From NCBI GenBank assembly GCA_029532625.1, contig JARFXM010000006.1:2108001-2172000 (forward strand): a stretch of 64,000 nt of DNA, read 5' to 3'. Below, piece by piece: positions 1-8,636 of this stretch (positions are counted from its first letter, which is position 1; each line of letters begins with the position of its first letter). Both the position numbers and the translations under genes were made by a program. The stretch comes from Lomentospora prolificans. Its lineage: Eukaryota; Ascomycota; Sordariomycetes; Microascales; Microascaceae. The notes below the pieces were generated by a model, which saw only the letters and a list, made by a program, of their open reading frames with translations, ran no database searches and was not told the origin of the DNA.

Positions 1-646
1 ACGTTTCCCAGCGTGCCGACTGCGCCGCAGCCACTTAATTGAAGTCAAAAAGGTTTCGACCTGGCGCCTCTGACTACGATACCCGTATAAATACCATTAG
101 CCCATAATTTAGGATGTTAATTCCACCGAAATTGCTCATCCTGAACACGCATTCGTTCTGTCACCAACACAACAACTCCTTGGACAGCTCCGCCGTCACT
201 AGGTTTTCCACCTTCAATTTAGTCACGACGCAGAACTTGGGGCAGGCAACTAATGTTCTCATGTTGTACTCTTTCCAAGTATCTAATACAGAATACAGAT
301 GCTGTCTAGTACTTTCCAAGCTGGCCTATACTATAGCGCAACCCCGGATCTCCCCTAAGGCCCTTCCGGAGGTTCCATTTCATCAAGTTGTTCAAAGAGC
401 ATTTCTACTTCTGCTATGATGGCCGCGGTACTGATGAATGCCTGGCCTGCGCTATCCGCAATGGTCAGCGCTCGAATAATGTCTATGATACTATAAGGAG
501 AGAAGAAGAGGGACCAGCAAAGTCACAGTGATCATGATCACCCCATGATATCCTCACTAGAACCAGGGCATAAGAGAGGCTGATGCTGCGATGACCTAGT
601 GGTCAGAGCAAAAGGCAGCCCAGCTAATAATGATGAAGTGATAACT
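1..646. other. AT-rich left flank, no gene seen
   Basis: No coding region or RNA gene could be supported here. Short reading frames show no family signature and no paired splice sites. The right part is AT-rich and passes into the inverted-repeat element that follows, so some of it may be decayed repeat sequence. Confidence 0.4.
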
Positions 647-1163
647 GTTACACCATACCATGCAAGCAAGTATGGACACACCCTGGCAGAACTTCAGCAG
701 TAAGTAAAGCAATACTAGAGGTTAAAGGCAAGGAATATATAAAGGAAGTAAGGAACTATAATCTAGATAGAAAGAATAAGCCTATTTTACTATTATAAAA
801 GACTACCTATGTTACGGCTGGGCCGTGCCGCTTGCCTGCTAACTGCCGAGCTGCTAGCAAGTAAGTCGATGATGGTTCTGTGACGCTATTCACAGATTCG
901 ATGTGGTCGCGGGTTCACGTAAGTTCACCTCTGCATAGTCAGTTAGTATGCAGGTAGGTGTTCTCTTGTGATGGTAAGATAGTCTTGTTCTTTCTATCTA
1001 GCTTGTGGTTCCTTACTTCCTTTATATATTCCTTGCCTTCAGCCTTCAGCCTTCGGTATTGCTTGCTTACTGCCGAGGTTCTGCCAGGGCATGTTCATGC
1101 TTGCTTACGTGGTGTGGCGCGTCGTGGAGCGCCTCCATGCTTGCTTGCATGATATAGCGTAAC
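647..1163. mobile_element. Decayed inverted-repeat (TIR/fold-back) element, RIP-like
   Basis: A left arm of about 130 bp (near 650-780) reappears in inverted orientation near 984-1120, with about 200 bp between. Blocks such as AAGGAATATATAAAGGAAGT are identical, and the arms also share CCCTGGCAGAAC and CTAGATAGAAAGAA. Most arm differences are C/T or G/A, the signature expected of RIP; I saw very few transversions. No transposase frame is visible, so this is either a MITE-like non-autonomous element or two decayed copies facing each other. Outer limits and a target-site duplication could not be fixed; a GTTAC pair at 647 and 1159 is one candidate for the ends. Confidence 0.6.
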
Positions 1164-1723
1164 AAAGATTAAAGAGATACTATAATAAAGTAAAAAGGAA
1201 TACTAGAAAAGCCTATATATTTAAAAAATTTTAAGGAGCCTAGTTATATTAAAAGAGTTAACCTTTCGTTAAATTTTTATAATACTTATGATGCCTATCT
1301 CCTAGTAGTGGCCTTATACTAGTTTCAGGTAGGTGGATATAGTGTACCTTAGTGACTAGTATCCAGGTTGATTTAGGGTTCTGAAATTAGCACCTATTTG
1401 CCCCCAAAAAAAGCAGCCCAGGTAGCTGTACATGGCTTTTTCCTGTAGTTGGCTGGCATGTTGGCTCCAGTGTCAGACTGTGTGGCTCAGCTCCCCGCAT
1501 CAGCATCGCTGGCAATGTTTGAATTGATGCAGGGACGATAACCCAAACATTTTAGCACAATCTGCTTGGACCAGCGCCGCAAGTGAACCCAGCCAACCTC
1601 GATCCGTTCGCGAGCATCAGTTGGGCTTTGCAAGCGTCTCCAACCGCAACACTCTATCCCCACACATATCTTATTCGACCTCTTCCAATAGCACCATATC
1701 CATCAGGCAACCCACCCACCATC
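1164..1723. other. AT-rich stretch then leader of the Yra1-like gene
   Basis: Positions 1164-1400 are strongly AT-rich and look like degraded repeat DNA. From about 1400 composition becomes normal and grades into a C-rich leader (tandem CCCACC just before the ATG) that is the likely promoter and 5' leader of the following gene. Confidence 0.4.
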
Positions 1724-3261
1724 ATGTCCGACAACCTCGACCGTAGCCTCGATGAAATTTTAGAGGACAAGGTACGTGCCACCGGTGCACCTCTCGTCAG
1801 CCTTGCCGCGAGGCATTCCAGAAGCTTGCTAACCTAAAACTCAAAGAAACCCTCTAATCGAAACAGACGAGGCGCCGGTGGCGGCAATAGGCCTTACAAA
1901 AGGCAAGACCGGGACAGGCAGGATTCATATCCTCGCGACGGTGTTAGAAAGGTACGATTCGACATATTAATCCTCTAGGCTTCGCAACCATTCTTCAGCT
2001 TTCGAGGCCACGAGTGATCTCACACATCGAGCTCCCACCCCAAACGACCTGCCACGACCAGGATAGATTTTCAATCAAGATACAGGCTATTTTTCTTGTG
2101 AACAGCGTCTTTGGGTCGGGGAAGGAGGCATTCGCCCGCTAACAGAACACTCCGTTCCCACAACATAGTCATACAATCGAGACGAACCAAGAAACATCGA
2201 TAGGTTTGTTCAGCATCCACCCTCCGTCCCAATGATCTGCTCCGAAATCTAACGTTTTCTAGTGAATGGGTCCATGACAAGTTCGAGGAACAAGGTACAC
2301 CAAGTCGTCAAGATATCCGACCCTACTCGAGCCGCGAACTAACCGAACCGATTTCAGACTATCGTCATGCACCCGCTCCCCGTCGCCGACGCGAACCGGT
2401 CGCCAATTCGTCAAGGTACTACAAAGCCCTCGTCCTTGCTTTCTCGACCGTGCAACTGACGCTGTTGATTACAGTGATTCGCAAGGTGCCAAAATACGTG
2501 TGGAGAATATACACTACGAACTGACGGAAAGCGAGCTCGAAGTATGCGGTTGGTTCATACATTGGAGACTTCCTGTCATTTACTTACATATTGTCAGGAC
2601 CTTTTCCGCAAGATTGGACCCGTCTCTCGATTCAATCTCTGCTACGATCGAGCTGGCCGGTCGGAAGGCGTTGCATTCGTAACATACCAATACCGCGATG
2701 ATGCCATGACTGCCATTCAGGAGTATGACGGCGCGAACGCTAATGGTAAGGCCCTTTTACGTAGAACCCTCAATTCTAGGTTCCTGTTCTGAGCTGATCT
2801 CGCCCTCGTCCCTAGGCCAGCCAATCCGTCTTACCCTCCTTCCGAGCGACTCTGGCCGAAGGTCCCGCAACCCCTTCGACACGGCCGTAATGCCTAGCCG
2901 CCCCCTGGCTGAACGAATCACAGCGCCGGGTGATAGGGATCGTTCCCTATCGCCGATTAGACGTCTCGAAGAAGAAGCGGCCCGTAAGGGTATCGATAGA
3001 TATATCCCTGGCAGAAGCAACAATCGTTCTCGAAGCCCCATGCGCCAGCGACGCGGCGGTGGCCGCCGACCTGGAGCTCGCCGTGATGCCCCTCGTGATC
3101 AAGAAGGCCGTGGTGGTCAGCGATCCAACGCCCGGACCAAGAAGACACAGGAGGAGCTAGACGCCGAGATGGAGGACTATTTTACTGGCGGCCAGGCGGC
3201 TCAGCCCGCTGCCACGGCCACCAATACAGAGCCACACGACGATATCGACATGATTGAGTGA
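1724..3261 (+). CDS. ALY/Yra1-type mRNA export adaptor (RRM protein)
   Basis: Proposed mRNA-binding export adaptor linking spliced mRNP to the export receptor in the nucleus. Eight exons fit: 1724-1771, 1847-1951, 2169-2203, 2263-2294, 2358-2415, 2475-2541, 2598-2745, 2816-3261, all with GT-AG borders and matching phases. The product starts MSDNLDRSLDEILEDK, the short helix typical of this family, followed by an RG-rich stretch, a WVHDKFEEQ segment, then one RRM (KIRVENIHYEL as RNP2, GVAFVTYQY as RNP1) and an Arg/Gly/Ser-rich tail. The C-terminus has KTQEELDAEMEDYF, matching the conserved second end motif of ALY proteins (FoP-like), and ends acidic. The start at 1724 is chosen because upstream in-frame codons give no family sequence. 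Intron 2 (217 nt) is about three times longer than the others. Product class is confident; one-to-one orthology with yeast Yra1 is inference. Confidence 0.88.
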
Positions 3262-3594
3262 TTCGCGTGCCCCAGGCGCACTCTAGAAGTGCACGAAGAA
3301 ACAGGTACCACCCGTCATAATCAGGTACCCCCCGGTCATAAACGGATGGATGAAGGCTACTCATTGATGGCCATGGATGCATGAGAGCGGTTAAACGATA
3401 TAGTTCTTTGAATGTGTAGAATATCATGACAATGCTTTACTGTGTGCTCTAGTTTGATGTTTGGCTCTCTATGGTGCTATCAGATGGTGTCTATATATCA
3501 GGATGGTGGTACATGTCAATGAAGTCTTGTTGGGTTTTGTTACTATTCATCATGACCTTTTGCTCTTCTGGCTATAGGGTCTGGTCATTTTCTG

Positions 3595-5228
3595 TCAGAA
3601 GGATAGGTAGGAATATGGGCTGTCTATCTGTGTAAAAACTCTGGGTCGGTCAGTGTCTTCCTTGCTAGAGCCAACTTCAGCCCGTTCGGAAAGGAATATA
3701 TGTTTCCTGGAAAGGCCCCCGAAGTGGCCCCAGACACATGTGGCGGCTTCACCCGCATCCGACGTAGATTGGACGCCGTCCCGGAGAGACGAAGAGGTCC
3801 CTAGGACGACGGAGCCGGAGAAAGAAGGTGACTTGCCGAGGTCCGCCGCCTCTCCGAGGTGGGGTGCCGTGACGAATTGGATGTACGAGCCGGGAGAGAC
3901 GACGCCGCGCTGAAGGATGGCCGGCCCCTTGTCATCCGCGGAGGTGAGGATCATGTTGGGGTCCTCTGCACCCGGGCCGAAAGACGCCCAATCTGCATCT
4001 AGGGAGAGACGCCCACGACGCTTGCCCCAACCGCCGCCGCCGCTGGCTGAGAGGATGTGTTAGCGAATAGGACTGACTTGGGAGGTGAAGGTTTAGGTAC
4101 TCACTGATCCGATAGAGGCGGAAACCGGACATTAGCAGCTCAGCAGCGGTCTTGGAATTCCGGTAGCCTACGGAAGCCTCTTCTTCAGGGCCGTCGAAGC
4201 GCGCGTTCTCAAAACTCTTCATGGCTTCGAGGAGGGAAGGCGTAAGGGTCGCCTCAGGCGTGGATATCAAGGCCCAAATGTCCACGGGCATGCCGGTCGT
4301 GCTGAGGTTGTCCGCCGCAGCGCGGCTGTCATATACCTGCTGGACCTTGGCCTCGAGCTCGGTCGAAGCGGGTACGGCCTTGCCATCTACCTCGATCTCG
4401 CTAAGGATGTTGCCGAGGCACCCGAGGATCCTGCGAGGAGGGGTTACGGGGATCAGGGGCACTGACAAAGTAAGACTGGTAGCTGATGCAGGGGCGGAGC
4501 ATACAATTTCGTGCTTCGTGCGCTCGGCGACGCTTGAGAGCTTAAAGGCACCTTGCCCTTGAGAAGTCCAGGTAGATGCTAGTAGGGTAGACTCGAGTCC
4601 ATTCTGGAAGATGGTATTTGCAAGGGGTAAAGTCGCAGAGAGCGTTGTTGCTTTGGGACCCGCGCTAGGCAGAGTAACGGTGATGCTTCCGCGCTGCGGG
4701 CGATCTCTGCTCTTCGAGAGTACGGGTTTGGAGCTAAAGCCGGGAAGCATTTCATCCACAGAACCTTGCATGATAGAGAATCCCGCCGTAGGTTTTCCGA
4801 ATGGGCTCGACGGGCTCAGGTCGTCCACAACAGCGGCCAGCACCTGAAGATCGCGTTGCGCGAAAGAGGCCAGGAGTGCACTCATGAACGACTCGTTCGT
4901 CAACCATCTTGCGAACGAGGGTGTCGCGAGGACTACCGCAGCGTCGCCGTTGTCAGAGAGTACATGCTTGCGGCCCCTTTGTTCCTGGAGACTTTTTAAT
5001 TGCTCCAAAACAGTTTCCTGGTAACTGTTAGTTCCTTATGGCTGTGGCAGCGAAGACGAACCAGGGGGAGCGCACGGTGTTTGAGCTTGGAGAAACCCTC
5101 AAACTAAACTTGAACGTGTCTTTAGACACGGATTCCGTCGATAGCGACCTGAGTTTAGTCTTCCGCATCCACGACAAGCCCTGGACATGAATGCTTCTTG
5201 CAGCTCTGTAGACGAGCGGCAATGACAT
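3595..5228 (-). CDS. Conserved fungal protein with presequence-like N-terminus
   Basis: I do not recognise the family. A three-exon model fits: 5228-5130, 5017-4105 and 4046-3595, giving 487 residues. The second intron is clear (GTGAGT donor, CTAAC branch, CAG acceptor). The first has a strong branch and acceptor (ACTAAC, CCAG) but a weak GTGTCT donor, so the first exon is tentative. The N-terminus (VYRAARSIHVQG, then RKTKLRSLS) is basic and free of acidic residues, like a mitochondrial presequence. The body has a conserved-looking GYRNSKTAAELLMSGFRLYR segment leading into a glycine-rich SGGGGWGKRRG turn that is restored exactly by splicing, which supports a real gene under selection. The gene is convergent with the Yra1-like gene; 333 bp separate the stop codons. 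No catalytic motif was recognised. Confidence 0.72.
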
Positions 5229-5919
5229 GATGGCGGACACCTGGAAGGAGATGGGTCGTGATATATAAGAATCTAGTTATACATTATTTTGAATTGTAAA
5301 GAAATAAAGTAAAAAAAGGGTTGAGAAAATAATACATCAAACAGAAGAATGAGCTGGTGAGGTGTTGTGAGATGTTGCGAGAGAGGCTTGATTTCAATGT
5401 TCCGTCGTTGCTGGCTGAAGCGCGAGGTTCGAGATTTTCCAGAAAATTAGCACTGTGTCAATTCCGCGTCTTGCGATCGCACAACCTCAGGGGCGGAGGG
5501 GAACTTGAGATTGTCAGACTGTCCCGGCTGCCGGAGCTGCCGGATGGTATATACGAGTAGCAATATGGTCCGCAAAACACGGGAGTATTTCATTATTATT
5601 ACTCGTGGAACAAGAGGGTGGTGTCCTAGTACCACCAAGTGCCCTGGGCTGTGAAGTTGGCTGACTCTCCAGAGTAACAAACCGCCCACACCCATAGATG
5701 CCCAGCTCCCAATAGACTAACACAATAGTTCGAAGCCAAAAGTACAGTATCTCTTTTAGAGGCCAGCCGCCGTGCGAGTATAGGTCGTGCCCGGAAACAT
5801 GCAAAACCAAATGGGCGCGTTTGCGTGTCTTTTATGCTCATGCTTTTGTAAAAACCACGGAACCCAAGGAAACACAATATGACAAACGGAAAAGGAAGAA
5901 ATTGTCTGCCATGTACCGA
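5229..5919. other. Intergenic between two minus-strand genes
   Basis: This holds the promoter of the 487-residue gene, read leftward from 5228, and the 3' region of the Shr3-like gene. An AT-rich patch at 5260-5340 lies just upstream of the former. No further gene was seen. Confidence 0.5.
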
Positions 5920-6682
5920 TCATTGCCTCTTCTTGTTAGAGCCAGACGCCTTGCGCTCTGGCGAAGAGTCGTTGTGGTTGTCCGACATCTTGAGATCCTG
6001 AATCTCCTTGGCCTCGGCATACCACTGGCTGACCTGCAAGACCAGCACGCCAACAAGGACAAGTGCGAGAATCGTGTTGCTAATAGCAAGAAGCTTCACG
6101 TTATCCTTGCGACTGACGGTGACGCCGTCTTCCTCCTCGGGCCAGTGGCCCCAGCTCACCAGACGCAGACGCTTGACGATGCTGCGTACCCAGATGGCCC
6201 AGCCGATAAAGTAGAGAATCAAGCTCGCGCCGTCAAAGAGAAAGTTGAGCACGGCCGGGCGGTACAACTTTATGGCAAGGCCGAGGAATCCGACGGTCGT
6301 AATGATGTTGAGGACGCGGCTGATGAGGGGAGGGGACTGGTGCATCCACCTAAGGTGGGTTTCTAGGATGTCATAGTAGCTGTCAGGGACAGGAGCGGCG
6401 GACCATAGGAGAGGGAAGTCGTAGGGGAAAGAGGCGAAGAGTATTCCCAGGAAGAAACACGTAGCTATTTCCGTCACGTTAGCGCGCGGGTTCAGTGAGA
6501 TCTGGACGGCCAGCCGACATTGCCCCTACTTTGACGGCTGGCGCTGTTGGAAAAAGAAAAAAAAAGGGCGAGACCAAGGTGCCTGTATACTTACCCCCAA
6601 TAATCATAAAGGTCGCAAAAGACCCCGACCCCCTGTAATCGGGAGATAGAGGGGTCTTGGACCAATTTATTATCTGGATCAT
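5920..6682 (-). CDS. SHR3: Shr3-type ER chaperone for amino-acid permeases
   Basis: Membrane protein of the endoplasmic reticulum that in yeast prevents aggregation of amino-acid permeases and helps package them into COPII vesicles. Two exons: from the start to 6595, then 6464-5920, with a GTAAGT donor, GCTAACG branch and AAATAG acceptor. Splicing joins MIIG to ATCFFLGILFASFPYDFPLLW, matching the family's first membrane segment and FPYD motif. Further hydrophobic segments follow (VLNIITTVGFLGLAIKL, LILYFIGWAIWV, LAISNTILALVLVGVLVLQV), making four in total, and the tail is polar and lysine-rich, as in the family. The start is uncertain: an ATG at 6682 gives 210 residues with 25 before the membrane segment, while one at 6607 gives 185 and almost no N-terminal tail. 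An acceptor-like ATTACAG near 6626 could mean a further upstream exon. Confidence 0.85.
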
Positions 6683-7559
6683 CGCAACTGAAGGAACTGG
6701 TGCGGAGGGTAAAAAAAATAGCGAGTGTTAAGGGGAAGCTTCATTGAAGCGTCGCGGCCAAGCTTGCGATTTTCTGACGTTGCTCCCAGTAAGCTCCGTC
6801 CCGCCAATTGAGTGCCAGACTCCCTCCGTCGTGCTGGCTTTGCTTAGTCACCACCACCAGGCCTCGCGGGAATGAAGGAGCTTTCTTGTCTCCACGCAAT
6901 ATTGCAGCTTGGCAACATCGCTTGTTCCGTTTGAATTGTAGACACTTGACCACGTCCTTTATACTTGTTAGGCATTTTTACACATCACAGCTCCAGATGT
7001 GCTCGATAGGCCTGTGGAAACTAAACCAGCTTACATCGTCTTGGTCGAAGACGGTTTGGCCGCTCGTAATATAGTCCGCCTTTCGGGACGCGATAGTCGT
7101 CACGATGCAGTTGATTTACAATAACTAGGGGCCAATGGCGGACTTTGGTAGGAGGTATAATATGATGTGGGCAAAGGAGATAGACAGAGGCATTATCACA
7201 GGTTACGGGCCAGAGAAAGCTGCCCCATAGTCCCTAAGGACCGGAACAGACGCGACAGCCGAGTAGTCTCGCGCAGTATCTGCAGCCGCAGACGGTAAGT
7301 GTAGGCATGGTACGTGTTGCATTCCTCCGTGCGCGAGCTTGAAGAGGTTTGCTGTCCAGCAGCGGGCGCTTTTCTTCTTCAACATTTTTGTTGGCGATGG
7401 ACTGACTTCCCTCACGGAGATGTGTTTGATGGCTGGCGACAACTGCTTGAAGTTGGACGGTTTCCCTCACAAAAGTGCTGCTCATTTTTCTTTCCTTCCC
7501 TTCCGGATCGCTTCTCCCTACCTATTGTCCACAGCCGGACCCTAAGAAGCCTAGAAAGC
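6683..7559. other. Divergent promoter region, Shr3-like and WSC genes
   Basis: About 0.9 kb between divergently read genes. No coding exon or RNA gene could be supported. The last 100 bp before 7560 are pyrimidine-rich, consistent with a transcript leader. Confidence 0.45.
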
Positions 7560-8240
7560 ATGACCAACGCGCCAGTGCTTTGGATGGATCTTCTCAGCCT
7601 GGCCATGATATCTTACGCCGACCCCAAGATCTACGCCGGCTCCGACAAGTATCATTATAGAGGTTGTTACAACGAAACCGCTCATTTACCTCATACGCCT
7701 GGGGAGAGGGCGGTTGCTCCGGGGACGAACCACGTCTTTGCCAATTCGATGACGGTTCCAATGTGTTTAGATTTTTGCGATCCGGGAGATAAGGCCTATC
7801 GGTATGCCGGTATGGAATATTCACAGGATACGTTCTCTTATTAGCCCTGATGCACGCATATTATTCCCAAGCCCGTCAGCGCCAAGTTGACGCCTTCACA
7901 CAGCGAGTATTGGTGTTCGGATTTCTTACCGAGCCTGAGTAGGAAGGTGGGTGAGACTAGATGTGTCCTGTCCTGTGACAGTACAAAAGACATGGTCTGT
8001 GGAGGCTCCGAGGCTAAAACTATTTACGAACTTCAGTCGAGCGTAGTATCTATATTGCATAGCAGTCGAGTCGCTCTGATGATTCTTGCCTTGGTTGCAT
8101 CTTCCCTATTGTTAAGAGGACGGTTTGGAAGGCGGTTGGGTGTGGGGCCCAGAGGAGGACCGCAAAGTTTGTACTTTTCTATAGGCGGATTAAACCTTAC
8201 GCCTTCAACAAAAACTCCCGATGGTCTAGTTGGTTCATGA
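7560..8240 (+). CDS. Secreted or membrane-anchored WSC-domain protein
   Basis: Two exons fit: 7560-7831 and 7904-8240, giving about 202 residues; the donor is the weak GTTCTC and the acceptor ACACAG. The N-terminus (APVLWMDLLSLAMISYA) looks like a signal peptide. One WSC (cysteine-rich putative carbohydrate-binding) domain follows: YRGCYNE, then VPMCLDFC, YAGMEYSQ, EYWC, ETRCVLSC and MVCGGSEAKTIYEL. WSC domains normally have eight cysteines; here seven remain because the usual ECxC motif reads EYWC. After the domain a hydrophobic stretch (VALMILALVASSLLL) followed by RGRFGRR suggests a membrane anchor. The frame stops inside the downstream tRNA, so its last nine codons overlap that gene. Weak splice donor, missing cysteine and tRNA overlap leave open that this is a decaying gene. 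Confidence 0.6.
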
Positions 8241-8302
8241 CATCTGACTGTAATGGCAACAGTTCAATCAGAGGGTCACCTGTTCGATTCAGGTTCGGGA
8301 GA
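8215..8302 (+). tRNA. tRNA-Tyr (GUA) with 13-nt intron
   Basis: Acceptor stem CTCCCGA (8215-8221) pairs perfectly with TCGGGAG (8295-8301), discriminator A8302. The T arm ACCTG-TTCGATT-CAGGT spans 8278-8294, and the D arm uses GTC/GAC with a GG-containing loop. Anticodon stem TCTGA (8243-8247) pairs with TCAGA (8268-8272). The loop reads CTGTAA followed, after the intron, by A8267, giving anticodon GTA at 8250-8252. The intron is 8254-8266, directly after position 37 as in eukaryotic tRNA-Tyr genes. Before splicing, ACTGT and ACAGT (8247-8251 with 8259-8263) can form the anticodon-intron helix. A run of five T at 8313-8317 is a good Pol III terminator. Confidence 0.93.
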
Positions 8303-8636
8303 ATCGTTCTTATTTTTGCCACCGATCCTCAATTTTTGGTAACATGATTTTTTTGAGGAGCACTTGAATCTATCATTTCCTCTTTCTGCTTTTATCGTTT
8401 TCGTTATAACTTCTTTTCTACCAAGGTAGAGTCTGGACACTTGCGAAACATAGGCTTTCATTTACACTGAATTTTCCGCGCGGGAACCAGTGGATGCCGT
8501 CGCAGGCGGATGGAGGTAGTGTGTTTTCTCATCGAGCCGAGAGCCAGACTAAAGTAGTCGGGGGTATCGTAGGTGTTCATATATTATTCAGAACTTCGTA
8601 GCTATCGTAGGTGCGCACATTGCATGCGCCTGTTTT
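8303..8636. other. Intergenic between tRNA-Tyr and REV1 3' end
   Basis: Contains the T-run terminator of the tRNA gene. It presumably also contains the 3' untranslated region of REV1, read leftward. Nothing else was recognised. Confidence 0.5.

Noticed and set aside
5821..6366. A 181-codon plus-strand frame
   Set aside because: Antisense to the Shr3-like gene, whose membrane segments and splice sites are clear.
7801..7831. GTATGC/GTATGG words as the WSC intron donor
   Set aside because: Using them would delete the conserved YAGMEYSQ segment; the later GTTCTC keeps both domain and phase.
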